A stretch of 64,000 nucleotides of DNA from Ethanoligenens sp047722935 (GCA_047722935.1 JBDNZS010000010.1:1-64000), one strand, 5' to 3'; numbered from the stretch's first letter, positions 27,166-36,462 are shown. Numbers and translations are program-made. Notes: generated by a model from the letters alone, not told the origin.

Positions 27166-27600
27166 TTGACCGAAATCATTAGCCGTTCACCGGCGGAAAC
27201 GGAACAGGCGGGCGAGCAGTTGGCCAAAGAATTGCGCCCTGGCGATGTTGTCGCCCTTTTTGGAAACCTCGGTGCGGGGAAAACGCAATTTATTCGGGGA
27301 CTTGCCCGCGGTCTTGCAATCACGGACATGGTGTCCAGCCCCACGTTTGCCCTTGTACACACTTATTCCGGTCGTATCCCGCTCTACCATTTTGATATGT
27401 ATCGTATCATGAACTGGGCGGATCTGGAGTCCACTGGCTTTTTTGACTATCTTGACAGCGGCGGCATCTGTGCTGTGGAATGGAGCGAGAACATAGAAGC
27501 CGCCCTTCCGGCAAATGCTATTCGGGTGCACATTGAACCGGATGCAGGGACAGATCTCCGACGCATCTCCATCAAACACGAAGAAACGGGGGCAAAATAG
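27166..27600 (+). CDS. tsaE: tRNA threonylcarbamoyladenosine protein TsaE
   Basis: P-loop ATPase that drives the TsaBDE complex making t6A at position 37 of ANN-decoding tRNAs. 144 aa. Walker A GNLGAGKTQ and the TsaE-specific SPTFALVHTYSG and YHFDMYR motifs are clear, with a later AVEWSEN. TTG start at 27166 after GGGGGA. It is 20 bp after fhs and 3 bp before tsaB. TsaD and TsaC are not in the window. Confidence 0.93.
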   Translation: MTEIISRSPAETEQAGEQLAKELRPGDVVALFGNLGAGKTQFIRGLARGLAITDMVSSPTFALVHTYSGRIPLYHFDMYRIMNWADLESTGFFDYLDSGGICAVEWSENIEAALPANAIRVHIEPDAGTDLRRISIKHEETGAK

Positions 27601-27603
27601 CGG

Positions 27604-28323
27604 ATGAAAATACTTGCCATCGACACATCGTCCGTGACTGCTTCTGCCGCATTGTGTGAAGACACCCACCTTCTGGGCGAGGTATATGTGCATATCCCGC
27701 AGACCCACAGTGAAACATTGATGCCCGCCGTCTGTGAACTCCTGCGCCGTTGTAAAACAACGTTCTCGGAAATTGGCCTGTTTGCTGTTTCCACAGGCCC
27801 GGGTTCTTTCACCGGCGTACGTATCGGCGTAGCCGCTGTGAAAGGTATGGCGTTGGCTTGCGGCGTACCTTGTGTGGGTGTCTCAGCGCTGGAAACTGCG
27901 GCATGGAATATTCCGTTTTTTACGGGAACAATTTGCGCCGTGATGGACGCCAGACGCGGCCAAGTCTACAACGCGCTGTTTGCTTCCTCCCCTACTGGCC
28001 TGGTACGCCGCTGCATGGACCGCGCAGTCGGGCTTGACACATTGTTAGAAGATTTACCAGCAGAACCGGTTTTACTGGTTGGAGACGGCGCTGAACTGTG
28101 CTATAATGCGTTTAAGGAACATCGTTACTGCCTGTTGGCTCCAGACCGGCTGCGCTTTTCTCACGCCGGTGCGGTTGCGGCACTTGGGTTGGATGCCTTT
28201 CAGGAAAAGCGGTCTTTGACACCTGACCAGCTGATGCCGGTCTATTTGCGCTTACCACAGGCAGAACGAGAATTACGTGCGAAAATGGCGCAAAATAATA
28301 CGATACGGGGGGCATCTTCATGA
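27604..28323 (+). CDS. tsaB: t6A biosynthesis protein TsaB
   Basis: ASKHA-fold partner that binds and activates TsaD in t6A synthesis. 239 aa, with the N-terminal ILAIDTSS and the STGPGSFTGVRIGVAAVKGMA motif found in TsaB. It lacks the metal-binding His pair of TsaD, as expected. It directly follows tsaE and overlaps rpiB as ATGA. Confidence 0.93.
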   Translation: MKILAIDTSSVTASAALCEDTHLLGEVYVHIPQTHSETLMPAVCELLRRCKTTFSEIGLFAVSTGPGSFTGVRIGVAAVKGMALACGVPCVGVSALETAAWNIPFFTGTICAVMDARRGQVYNALFASSPTGLVRRCMDRAVGLDTLLEDLPAEPVLLVGDGAELCYNAFKEHRYCLLAPDRLRFSHAGAVAALGLDAFQEKRSLTPDQLMPVYLRLPQAERELRAKMAQNNTIRGASS

Positions 28324-28751
28324 TTGCATTGGGCAGTGACCACGGCGGGTTTGCATTAAAGCAAGAGATCAAAACCTATTTGGATAAGCAAGGTATCCCT
28401 TATCGGGATTTTGGAACCTACAGTGCCGATTCCTGTGATTATCCCGACTACGCCAAAGCGGCTTGCACAGGCGTATTAGACGGTTCATGTGAAAAAGCAC
28501 TATTGTTTTGCGGTACCGGCGTGGGTATATGCATAGCTGCCAACAAGCTGAAGGGCATCCGCGCCGCGTGCTGTTCCGATTACTACAGCGCCAAATACAC
28601 TCGACTCCACAATGACGCAAATGTGCTTTGCCTTGGCGGGCGCGTTGTGGGAGCAGGACTTGCCTGTGAATTGGTCGATGTGTTTTTGCACACAGATTTC
28701 GAGGGCGGCGAGCGCCATGAACGTCGTCTGCAAAAAATAGAACAACTTTGA
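28320..28751 (+). CDS. rpiB: Ribose-5-phosphate isomerase B
   Basis: Interconverts ribose-5-phosphate and ribulose-5-phosphate; the RpiB/LacAB family. 143 aa. The nucleotide-like motif GSDHGGFALK, the active-site Cys in LFCGTGVGICIAANK and the ARLHNDANVLCLGGR-like segment TRLHNDANVLCLGGR are clear. The start overlaps the tsaB stop (ATGA). Its product feeds PRPP synthesis, which the next gene, upp, consumes. Confidence 0.95.
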   Translation: MIALGSDHGGFALKQEIKTYLDKQGIPYRDFGTYSADSCDYPDYAKAACTGVLDGSCEKALLFCGTGVGICIAANKLKGIRAACCSDYYSAKYTRLHNDANVLCLGGRVVGAGLACELVDVFLHTDFEGGERHERRLQKIEQL

Positions 28752-28781
28752 AATGAAACAATTATAACGGGGTGTGCATCC

Positions 28782-29414
28782 ATGAATAAAAACATTTCGC
28801 TGCTGAGCCATCCGCTGATTCAGCACAAGCTGACGCTTTTGCGGGACAAACAAACCGGAGGCAAAGAATTCCGCGAAATGGTGGGCGAGATCGCCATGCT
28901 GATGTGCTATGAGGCGACGCGCGACCTTCCTCTCCAAGAAGTAGAAATCGAAACACCCGTCGCATTGGCAAAAGCGCAGGTGATTTCAGGTAAGAAATTG
29001 GCATTTGTCCCCATTCTAAGGGCGGGGCTTGGCATGGTAGACGGTGTTTTGCGCATGGTTCCTGCCGCCAAAGTAGGGCACATCGGACTATATCGTGACC
29101 CGGAAAGCCTCCATCCCGTCGACTACTATGTAAAACTGCCCGATGACATCCGTGAACGCGAAGTGATTGTGCTTGACCCGATGCTGGCAACCGGTGGCTC
29201 CGCAGTGGAGGCCATCTCCGTCATCAAGAAGCATGGCGTGCGTCACATTAAGTTTATGTGCATCATTGCTGCACCGGAAGGCTTAAAAACATTGTCTGAA
29301 GCACACCCGGACGTGCAAGTCTTCTGTGCCGCACTGGACGATTATTTGAACGACCACTGCTACATCGTTCCAGGACTCGGTGATGCCGGAGACCGCCTGT
29401 TTGGCACAAAATAA
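28782..29414 (+). CDS. upp: Uracil phosphoribosyltransferase
   Basis: Salvages uracil to UMP with PRPP. 210 aa, typical. The PRPP-binding motif VLDPMLATGGSA, the N-terminal VPILRAGLGM loop and the C-terminal uracil-binding end PGLGDAGDRLFGT are all present. Last gene of the fhs operon, closed by the hairpin terminator at 29413-29453. Confidence 0.96.
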   Translation: MNKNISLLSHPLIQHKLTLLRDKQTGGKEFREMVGEIAMLMCYEATRDLPLQEVEIETPVALAKAQVISGKKLAFVPILRAGLGMVDGVLRMVPAAKVGHIGLYRDPESLHPVDYYVKLPDDIREREVIVLDPMLATGGSAVEAISVIKKHGVRHIKFMCIIAAPEGLKTLSEAHPDVQVFCAALDDYLNDHCYIVPGLGDAGDRLFGTK

Positions 29415-29453
29415 AAATAGATGCCTGTCATTTTATGTCAGGCATCTATTTTT
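29413..29453. terminator. Bidirectional terminator between upp and sir2
   Basis: AAAAATAGATGCCTG (29413-29427) pairs perfectly with CAGGCATCTATTTTT (29439-29453) around an 11-nt loop. A/T runs on both sides allow it to work for the two convergent genes. Confidence 0.9.
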
Positions 29454-30190
29454 ATCTGTGCCTTTTCCAGCGCAGCACGCAACGTCACACCGGCTGCCGC
29501 ATGGATGCACAAATCCGCACGGCGGTCATGCGGTGTTTCACTCTTGTTGAGAAGCACCAAGTGTTTTCCTTGAAAATAATCAATCAGTCCCGCAGCCGGA
29601 TAGACGGCCAGACTGGTGCCTGCCACAATCAGCAAATCGGCTTGTTCAATAGCGCGGACAGCACCTGTCACGATCTCGCTGTCCAGCCCTTCACCATAAA
29701 GCACGACATCCGGACGGATGATACCGCCACACATGCAGCGAGGGACGTCGGACGCCTCCAAAACGGACTCTAAGCTGTACTGTTTGCCGCAGGACATACA
29801 ATAGCTGCGATATACACTGCCATGCAGTTCATACACTGTTTTTGATCCTGCCCGGCTGTGCAACCCGTCAATATTCTGCGTCACAACGGCAGACAGCTTG
29901 CCTTCCCGTTCCAGCGCTGCAAACGCTCGATGTGCATCGTTTGGCTCAGCGTCAGGGAACACCAGATATTCGCGCAGATACTCAAAAAAAGTTTTGGGGT
30001 TTTGCATAAAGAAACGATGTGAAAGCAGAACTTCCGGCTCTCTTCCATATTTCTCTTGAATGCGTTCATATACGCCACCAGCCGAACGGAAATCCGGTAT
30101 GTTACTCTCAGTGGAAACACCCGCCCCAGTAAAGGCGACAATCTGCTGCGAGGTCATCAGCCAATCGGCTAATGTTGTTATTTCATCCAT
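29438..30190 (-). CDS. SIR2-family NAD-dependent protein deacylase
   Basis: Sirtuin that removes acetyl or other acyl groups from lysines, using NAD+. 250 aa. The NAD-binding GAGVSTESNIPDFRS motif, TQNIDGLHSRAG, catalytic His in ELHGSVY and four zinc cysteines (CMSCGKQYS and the RCMCGG region) are in order, followed by IRPDVVLYGE. ATG with GGGGAGG upstream. Its stop lies within the terminator shared with upp. It is probably monocistronic. Confidence 0.93.
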   Translation of the reverse strand: MDEITTLADWLMTSQQIVAFTGAGVSTESNIPDFRSAGGVYERIQEKYGREPEVLLSHRFFMQNPKTFFEYLREYLVFPDAEPNDAHRAFAALEREGKLSAVVTQNIDGLHSRAGSKTVYELHGSVYRSYCMSCGKQYSLESVLEASDVPRCMCGGIIRPDVVLYGEGLDSEIVTGAVRAIEQADLLIVAGTSLAVYPAAGLIDYFQGKHLVLLNKSETPHDRRADLCIHAAAGVTLRAALEKAQIKIDA

Positions 30191-30286
30191 CTGCCTCCCC
30201 TTCCATTCTGCGAAAAGCCATGGGGCTCCATCGCCCTATGGTTGCAGCATATCACGACCATCAGATGATTGCAAGCACACCGCACT

Positions 30287-30325
30287 AAAAAATCCCTGTC
30301 GGGTTTGATGTGTACCCGGCAGGGA
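30287..30325 (-). terminator. Terminator after the GATase-like gene
   Basis: On the minus strand, a 12-bp GC-rich stem (TCCCTGCCGGGT with ACCCGACAGGGA, one wobble) and a 9-nt loop are followed by TTTTTT. It lies 22 bp after the stop of the 30347-31039 gene. Confidence 0.88.
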
Positions 30326-30346
30326 TCGATGATATGGGCGTATCTT

Positions 30347-31039
30347 TTAGACTTTTCCATATGTGTAGGCGGGTTGACGCACAACGCTGCGTCCCATCCA
30401 AAGCAGTGTATTCTCCATTAGCCTGGAAAATATCGGGTAGGTGTCCTCCGTATGCCGTGAAAAATTACCGCCTTTCGCTGCAATAATAGCGGGTGTATAT
30501 TCGGGATGAAATTGAAAGCCAACCGCGGGTACGTCATCCGCTGCAAACATGGCGCTTGGGGACAGACTTGAGCGCGCAAGGCTTAAATGCACCGGCAGAG
30601 CGTAATGGTCGCTGTGGCGCATGTAGGCAAAAAATCCTCTTTCCAAGCCACGCAGCAACGGATGTGCACAGCCCTCTTTCCACGGACGGATATAATAAAA
30701 ACCTTGCTCCTCATCACCGCAGCGATAAGCCGGCGCACCCAGTGCCTGCGCGAGGATACCGGCCCCCATGCCAAAACCAATCACTGGTTTTTTTTCATTG
30801 AGCAGCATCCGCACATATTCCACTTCACCATAAAGCCATGGATCGGCATCCTTATTCCATAAATGTTGCCGCCCGCCGTGAAGTACCGCGACGTCAAATT
30901 CATACAATTTGGGGAAATCTTCGTTGCGATCTATATGGATTTTTTTTGACGTGGCCATACCGTTTTTCTCCATCCATATATCCAGATTGGATGGGATGGT
31001 TAGATGGTCATCATCATGCAAAAATTCTACAATTCTCAT
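30347..31039 (-). CDS. Class I glutamine amidotransferase-like protein lacking the catalytic Cys
   Basis: 230-aa protein with the fold of GuaA-type glutaminase domains. The oxyanion strand reads FDVAVLHGGRQ and the His-Glu pair is kept in GFQFHPEYT. The nucleophile elbow, normally G-I-C-x-G, is G-F-G-M-G here (Gly90 in place of Cys), so glutamine hydrolysis by the usual thioester route should not occur. Start ATG 31039 with AATAGGAGG. It is a single gene with its own terminator. It may be a ligand-binding or regulatory relic, or use another chemistry; I cannot assign a function. Confidence 0.75.
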   Translation of the reverse strand: MRIVEFLHDDDHLTIPSNLDIWMEKNGMATSKKIHIDRNEDFPKLYEFDVAVLHGGRQHLWNKDADPWLYGEVEYVRMLLNEKKPVIGFGMGAGILAQALGAPAYRCGDEEQGFYYIRPWKEGCAHPLLRGLERGFFAYMRHSDHYALPVHLSLARSSLSPSAMFAADDVPAVGFQFHPEYTPAIIAAKGGNFSRHTEDTYPIFSRLMENTLLWMGRSVVRQPAYTYGKV

Positions 31040-31130
31040 AAAAGCCGCCTCCTATTCAGAAAAACCTATGACACCAGCCAAACGTCCTTGCTTTTGGAAT
31101 ATACTGGTTATCAAAAATACACAAAATAAC

Positions 31131-31155
31131 GCGCTTTGAGATTTTCTCAAAGCGC
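31131..31155. other. Short hairpin in the 31040-31467 gap
   Basis: GCGCTTTGAGA and TCTCAAAGCGC form a perfect 11-bp stem with a TTT loop. No convincing T-run follows on either strand. The rest of this 428-bp gap is AT-rich, without a gene I can support, apart from the promoter at 31399-31427. Confidence 0.5.
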
Positions 31156-31398
31156 CGTTGCTCTACTATGTTATTCTTTCCGTTTTTATTATAATCATCC
31201 ATGCAGGATTTGTCAATAGATATTGCAAAAGTTTTACACTATTTTCCTTATTTTCGTTTGCTGTGCGTTTCTCAAACAAACATCTGTCAGAACCAAACTA
31301 CGCACCTTGCGTATTATGCACATAAAATCCAAGCCCATGCCTCTCAAAATTTTGCTGATTTATTATATAAGCTCTATATGTTTTTTGGATATTGATGT

Positions 31399-31427
31399 TT
31401 TGCGCTCATTTCATTCTGTGTTATAAT
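31399..31427 (+). promoter_or_regulatory. Predicted promoter of the FUSC-like gene
   Basis: TTTGCG (31399-31404), 17-nt spacer, TATAAT (31422-31427) with an extended TG element, 40 nt before the ATG. Confidence 0.6.
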
Positions 31428-31467
31428 AACAAAACAAAAAAGTATTATACCAAAGCTGGGTGTATCT

Positions 31468-32388
31468 ATGAAAATAAAACCAGGAATGCGCACAATTAAG
31501 ACAGCGGTAGCCGTTGGACTGAGTGTGGCAATTTCGTATGCTTTAAAACTAGAATATCCATTTTATGCAGCTATCGCCTGTGTAGTGGTGTTACAGATTT
31601 ATTCCAAAGACACAGTCACCGCCGGCCGCAACCGTCTGCTGGGCACATTAGCGGGCGGTTTAGCCGGTTCGCTATTTGCTTATATGCCGATAGATAAATC
31701 AATTGCATCTTTTTTTGGCATCATTTTTTTGTTCTTTATTCTTTCCCAATTTCGCTTAAATAAATCAATGACGATTGGCGGCATCGTATTCATGCGCATC
31801 ATGGTCGATTTGGATTACAGCAAAGAAGCGCCGCTGCTATTTACCTATAACCGGTTGTTGGCGACGCTGTTGGGTGTCGTCATTGCGGTGGCCGTCAACC
31901 TGCTTTTGTTTCCTTATCATCGCACCAAGGAAATTGATAAACGATTTATATTGTTGAAAGCGCGTCTGTTCGATAGTCTAACCGATCTGCTTGCTTATCA
32001 TACTCTTGCCGACATCCCTGCATTAAAAAAAGACTGTGACACCTTGCAGGGACATTTGGAAAAAAACACAGCGGAATATAAACTGTTCGCCCGCCGTGAT
32101 GAACAAGTCGCCGAAATGCGCAAAGCTGTCGAGATGTTTCAAAGCATCCTGCGACATATGGTCATGATACAGGAGTTACCGGAGAAATGCCGGCAACTTG
32201 ATGAACAGAACAGCCGAGCTCTCTCTGTATTGACCGCCTGCCGACTTCCGGAAACAACGGGGGAATCCGAAGAATATGCAAAAAACATCGTCTATAATTA
32301 TCATGCAAGCTGTATGCTCGACTGCGCCAAAGAAATAGAAAATGCACTGGCACAACCGCCGCAGCTTTGGACCTCACGGGCAGAGTGA
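31468..32388 (+). CDS. FUSC/aromatic acid exporter family membrane protein
   Basis: 306-aa membrane protein like Bacillus YgaE and aromatic-acid exporter (ArAE) proteins. Residues 1-150 form about six hydrophobic helices, with the family-like start MKIKPGMRTIKTAVAVGLSV and the AGRNRLLGTLAGGLAG segment. The C-terminal half (about 160-300) is soluble and helical, rich in charged heptad-like stretches. The ribosome site is weak. Substrate unknown; export of aromatic carboxylates is inferred only from the family name. Convergent with the lipase-like gene. Confidence 0.75.
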   Translation: MKIKPGMRTIKTAVAVGLSVAISYALKLEYPFYAAIACVVVLQIYSKDTVTAGRNRLLGTLAGGLAGSLFAYMPIDKSIASFFGIIFLFFILSQFRLNKSMTIGGIVFMRIMVDLDYSKEAPLLFTYNRLLATLLGVVIAVAVNLLLFPYHRTKEIDKRFILLKARLFDSLTDLLAYHTLADIPALKKDCDTLQGHLEKNTAEYKLFARRDEQVAEMRKAVEMFQSILRHMVMIQELPEKCRQLDEQNSRALSVLTACRLPETTGESEEYAKNIVYNYHASCMLDCAKEIENALAQPPQLWTSRAE

Positions 32389-32411
32389 TTGGGAACATTG
32401 CAAACGTCCCA

Positions 32412-33857
32412 TCACACACGTTTGCGCCGCATCGCTATCTGCCGCACTACATTGCGCTCATATGGACTACCGTCGTCCAGTTCACCGCGCAATACTTGTT
32501 CTACTGAATAAATGCCGTCTCCGGAAGCGAGCGGCAGCTCGCCGTCCTCTGCCGCATCACCCTCATAGACCATCTGGCAATGGTCCGGAAATGTTTGAAA
32601 AATGCGAAGCATGTTTTTGACTTTTCGAACGGCACGTTTCCCCGCCGTTTTCACGGCAGTATGTACAGAAGGCATTTCAGCACCAAAACGGACAGAAACG
32701 AGATAAGCGCCGCTGCTTTGGGAGCCTTTCAGCTGCCAATTGCCCGGCAATGGATTCTGAACGACTGTTCGCTGCATTTGTGCACCGCTTTCAGAATGTG
32801 CTTCATGCAACGTGGTAACTCCACCGTCCGGCGCCGTAAGCGTAAAACGGCCGGCAGCATCGCCCCCCGCCGTCATCAAGCAGATATCTATACTGCGCGC
32901 GGCACTGTCCACCGCAAATGTTTCCTGCACACCATCTGCCATCCCGCCCCCGCGCAATACCAATCCATCGGGAACCTCTATCGCCTCGGCATCCTGCGGC
33001 AAATCTTTCACTGCCACGGAAACAGGTTTTACCAACGGGGCAATACCCAAAACCGCACGACGCACATTCGGCCAAATAAACTGTCCGCTCTGCATCTGGA
33101 TGTGGTCGAAGTCCAATGTAGCCACATGTTCTCCGTTTGGATTATGTGCACTGCGCACAGTTACGACGCCATCGTTTTTTCCCCAACGCGAAAGAATCTG
33201 TGCGCCTGCCCAAACACGGCTGAAAGCAGGGCCGCTGCCGCATCCCGCAAAAGTAAACAACGGCACTGCGCGCCCCACCACATCGGTTTTCTTGCGATAA
33301 GCCTGCATATACCCTGTCTGCATCACATAACAGCCGTCACTATGTACGCCCATCCGTTCGCCCAACGGAAACCCGATGGAGGAATAGGCCAAATCTGCCA
33401 GTTCAGAGCCCCAGTGCGGAGAGCTAAGCGTATAGAGCCGCCGAATCCGCGGCGCCGCGCCATAGTAAATGGCTGCCGTCTGAGCGTCCACACCGCCTTT
33501 GCTGTGTGCAACCAGTGTCACCGCGTCAGTCTGATAAAATGCACAAATATCGGAAAGTTGCCATGCCAGAATCCGCCCATTTTTCCACATATCCATCGGT
33601 TTTTCTTTTTCTGCCGCAAACCCGACAAACGCTGCCCGAAACCCGTCGGCCACCGCAAGGGCATACATTTGGTTCAATCCGTATACCTCGCTTTTTTCCC
33701 AAAAGCTGCGCGCCGGCTGTCCCAGACCCGGCACAAAAACAATGACCGGAGCACCCGGCCATTCAATTGCGCCGGCGTACCATCCGCCGCGTCCCGTATC
33801 GTCATATGTATGGATAAGCCGCGGCGCCGGCGGCTCCAATACCATGTTTTGCTCCAT
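32412..33857 (-). CDS. Lipase-like alpha/beta hydrolase with C-terminal beta domain
   Basis: 481-aa protein. The N-terminal half (about 30-270) is an alpha/beta hydrolase: the oxyanion loop VFVPGLGQPARSF and nucleophile elbow LVAHSKGGVDAQ (A-H-S-K-G, as in triacylglycerol lipases of the LipA type) are seen, then SSPHWGSELADLAY. The C-terminal half (about 300-420) has a beta-rich stretch with LTAPDGGVTTLHEAH that looks like an accessory domain. No signal peptide is seen, so it is probably cytoplasmic. ATG 33857 follows GGGAGGG; an in-frame start 90 bases upstream has no support. The substrate is unknown. Confidence 0.72.
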   Translation of the reverse strand: MEQNMVLEPPAPRLIHTYDDTGRGGWYAGAIEWPGAPVIVFVPGLGQPARSFWEKSEVYGLNQMYALAVADGFRAAFVGFAAEKEKPMDMWKNGRILAWQLSDICAFYQTDAVTLVAHSKGGVDAQTAAIYYGAAPRIRRLYTLSSPHWGSELADLAYSSIGFPLGERMGVHSDGCYVMQTGYMQAYRKKTDVVGRAVPLFTFAGCGSGPAFSRVWAGAQILSRWGKNDGVVTVRSAHNPNGEHVATLDFDHIQMQSGQFIWPNVRRAVLGIAPLVKPVSVAVKDLPQDAEAIEVPDGLVLRGGGMADGVQETFAVDSAARSIDICLMTAGGDAAGRFTLTAPDGGVTTLHEAHSESGAQMQRTVVQNPLPGNWQLKGSQSSGAYLVSVRFGAEMPSVHTAVKTAGKRAVRKVKNMLRIFQTFPDHCQMVYEGDAAEDGELPLASGDGIYSVEQVLRGELDDGSPYERNVVRQIAMRRKRV

Positions 33858-34003
33858 CGAACACCCTCCCGCCATATCTGATACTGGAAGTATATGCGGA
33901 AGTATGGAGTCGTGTTCCCTCTTGTGCAAAATCATATCGTATGACAACGCTTCATTGTTCCCATTTTTGCTATATCTTTAAGAGCGGCTGTATATAACCC
34001 TTT

Positions 34004-34891
34004 TCACTCTCCGAGCGACTGTACCAATGCCGAGATGCTGCTTTCTATTCGGGAACTGTAAAAATCTACGGGATATACGCCTTTCGTTGTCCTTGGCAAT
34101 TCCAGCAAAATAGACTCTGCCCCTTGCGTAGACGCCCATAGACTGAAAAAACCATTGCATTTTGCGTCAAACGCACTGAACCTTTTAGAAACAGTAACTG
34201 GCAGAAAAAAAGAAGCAATTGCTGCATTCCCTAACACGTGGTCTTCCCACCCATGTACATCGACCACGACTGCCGGTTTGATCTGTGTAACAAGATCCAC
34301 AAGAGCTTGGCTTTCGGGCGCCGCAAGCGGTGCCGCAAGCGTATGGTCACGCGCATTGGCAATCACTTTAAAACCAGTCGGAAAATCCCGGTTGATATTC
34401 ACACCCAGCGACATCTGGCATCTTCCCTTGCCGTTTTGGCTTATTCCATCCGCCAGCCCGTCCGGATTAGCCGAAGGCACAACATACAGTGCCGTGGTAT
34501 CCAGCACGCTGCGATTGCTGCTCGCCCACGCAATCACCGCGTTACCAATATCGACCAGAGCCTGTCCATCTTTGGCATATGCATCTTCATATCCATGGAT
34601 CTCTAAGGTCATTAGTACAGACGTCTTAACCGGTTTATCCGGCAAAATCCGTATGCAGTTCAGATTGGCTCCCAAGCCGCTTTTTCCATACACAAACGTA
34701 CCAACCGCAGGCAGTGCCTGCAATTGCTCTGCAATCCGCTGCTGGTTGGAAACAACAGACGCGGCAGTAGCCGGATCTGCCTGTCCTTTCAAGGGCTCTT
34801 TTGACTGAAACAACAGAGAAAAAACCAAGGCTATGGCGAACACCACGGTAAACAACAGCAGGCCGACAGTTTGCCTTTGCAGTGTCCACAT
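34004..34891 (-). CDS. Membrane-anchored M14 zinc carboxypeptidase-like protein
   Basis: 295 aa. An N-terminal hydrophobic helix (about 9-29) should anchor it, with the enzyme outside the cell. M14 active-site residues are all visible: zinc ligands His99 and Glu102 in IHGYED, and His213 in VDVHGWED; substrate Arg168 in NINRDFP; and catalytic Glu264 in ILLELPR. It may trim peptidoglycan or other peptides. It begins 2 bp after the stop of the metal ABC permease gene, so it is the last gene of the transporter operon. That coupling to metal uptake is unusual. Confidence 0.82.
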   Translation of the reverse strand: MWTLQRQTVGLLLFTVVFAIALVFSLLFQSKEPLKGQADPATAASVVSNQQRIAEQLQALPAVGTFVYGKSGLGANLNCIRILPDKPVKTSVLMTLEIHGYEDAYAKDGQALVDIGNAVIAWASSNRSVLDTTALYVVPSANPDGLADGISQNGKGRCQMSLGVNINRDFPTGFKVIANARDHTLAAPLAAPESQALVDLVTQIKPAVVVDVHGWEDHVLGNAAIASFFLPVTVSKRFSAFDAKCNGFFSLWASTQGAESILLELPRTTKGVYPVDFYSSRIESSISALVQSLGE

Positions 34892-34893
34892 TG

Positions 34894-35739
34894 TTATCGC
34901 CCAGAAATACGGTTGCGTGGCTGTGCTTGCAAACGGAAAATCTGAAACAAGCGCTTCCCCAACATGACCAGTAAAAGGAGAGCCACCGACACCAGCGCAG
35001 TAAATCCACCGGGTGCCACATTCAGCTGGTAAGATGCGACAAGTCCCGCCAAAATATCTACAATACTGAACAGCACTGAAAACAGAAGCGTCCGGCGGAA
35101 GCCCAACCGAAGCTGGAGAGCAGTCGCCACCGGCAAAGCAATCATAGAGCTGAGTACCAGCACCCCCACGACGCGAATGGAAATCGAGATGGCCGAGGCG
35201 ACCAGAATAGAAAAAATGTAATTTATAAGTTGTACCCGCACACCGACGACACGTGCAGCTTCCTCATCGTAGGCAATATAAACAAGCTGATTGTACAGCA
35301 ACACCAGCACCAGCACCGAAATGATGCTCAACACCAGAATCGCACCCATATCAAATGCAGAAACCGTTAAAACACTGCCGAAGAGATAAGAATCCGCATT
35401 GGCATGCAGTTTGCCAGAACTGATGATGGTGATTGCAATACCTACGCTGAGCGCAAGCACGATAGTCAAAAGCAGGTCGGTAAATTTCTTAAAATAAACA
35501 CGCAGAAATTCAATCAGCGCACCGCAGGCCGATGTAAAAACAAACGCGCCGATTACCGGGCTGCCACCGCTGAGCAAACCGATGGCCACGCCCGCCAAAG
35601 AGGCGTGGGAAAGCGCGTCCCCGATCATGGAATAGCGGCGCAGCACCAGAAAAATCCCGATACTTGGGCAAAGGATGGCAATGAAAAATGATACCACCAG
35701 TGCATTCTGCATAAAACTATATTGAAACATTTGAAGCAT
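34894..35739 (-). CDS. Metal ABC transporter permease (ZnuB/MntB family)
   Basis: 281-aa inner-membrane subunit of the cluster 9 ABC importers for Zn2+, Mn2+ or Fe2+. About eight helices. The family loop RRYSMIGDALSHASLAGVAIG, which meets the ATPase, is near residue 34-54, and the ALSVGIAITIIS and RVVGVLVLSSMIALPVATA segments are typical. It is 63 bp after the ATPase gene. No solute-binding lipoprotein gene (ZnuA type) lies in the operon. Metal identity is not shown. Confidence 0.9.
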   Translation of the reverse strand: MLQMFQYSFMQNALVVSFFIAILCPSIGIFLVLRRYSMIGDALSHASLAGVAIGLLSGGSPVIGAFVFTSACGALIEFLRVYFKKFTDLLLTIVLALSVGIAITIISSGKLHANADSYLFGSVLTVSAFDMGAILVLSIISVLVLVLLYNQLVYIAYDEEAARVVGVRVQLINYIFSILVASAISISIRVVGVLVLSSMIALPVATALQLRLGFRRTLLFSVLFSIVDILAGLVASYQLNVAPGGFTALVSVALLLLVMLGKRLFQIFRLQAQPRNRISGR

Positions 35740-35802
35740 GAAAACGGATCCCCTTACTGTTCATTTTTTTTGCACCGCGTTCTATTCTGTAGCCCTATCC
35801 AT

Positions 35803-36462
35803 TCAGGAAGAATGTAAAAATTCGTCCGCATATTGTTTAGGGGTACAGAGATGTCCGTGTCCATCCAGCAGATGATAGATCAGCGTCGAATTTGCCATTG
35901 CAGCCTGCAAATTGTGCTCAATAGAAACAACAGTCATGCCTTTTTGGCGGTTCCATTCCTTTACAAAAGCATATATCTCGCGCTGGCTGCCCGCATCCAC
36001 ACCGGTAGAAGGTTCGTCCAGCATCAAAAGATCCGGTTCCCCCATCAACGCACGGGCAAGCCGGATTTTCTGGGCTTGTCCACCAGAAAGCGTACCCATC
36101 AATTCTCGTGCATATTCCTGCATATGCACCTGTTCTAGGCTACGCATTACACAGTTTTTATCCCGCAGCTTCAGCAGCTTACGGTAACTGTCTAACATTT
36201 CGTAAACCGTGATGGGAAAATCACTGTTGGCATCTTGTCTCTGCGGAACATAGCCAATTCGCTTGGCCTGAACCACAATATTTCCGGAAATCGGCTTCAA
36301 AAACCCTAACATCAATCGAGCCAAAGTGCTCTTCCCGCTTCCGTTTTCACCGAGAATAGAAACATATTCGCCATCTTTGATTGTAAGATGCAGGCCATCC
36401 AGCGTGTACGGGCGCAACCCTGTATATGAAAAACAAAGGTGATTCACCTGAATCATCTGCAC
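35803..36462 (-). CDS. Metal ABC transporter ATP-binding protein (ZnuC family)
   Basis: 219-aa ATPase partner of the permease downstream. Walker A GENGSGKST, Q-loop VPQRQDANSDFPITV (the metal-importer type), signature LSGGQAQKIRLARAL, Walker B LLMLDEPSTGVD and switch His in VSIEHN are present. It is the first gene of the ATPase-permease-M14 operon, served by the promoter at 36516-36545 with an overlapping palindrome. Confidence 0.9.
   Translation of the reverse strand: MQMIQVNHLCFSYTGLRPYTLDGLHLTIKDGEYVSILGENGSGKSTLARLMLGFLKPISGNIVVQAKRIGYVPQRQDANSDFPITVYEMLDSYRKLLKLRDKNCVMRSLEQVHMQEYARELMGTLSGGQAQKIRLARALMGEPDLLMLDEPSTGVDAGSQREIYAFVKEWNRQKGMTVVSIEHNLQAAMANSTLIYHLLDGHGHLCTPKQYADEFLHSS

Noticed and set aside
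32580..33881. 433-aa open frame on the plus strand opposite the lipase-like gene
   Set aside because: Its sequence is His/Arg/Cys-rich, with no family likeness, and mirrors codon use of the minus-strand gene, which has clear hydrolase motifs and a ribosome site.
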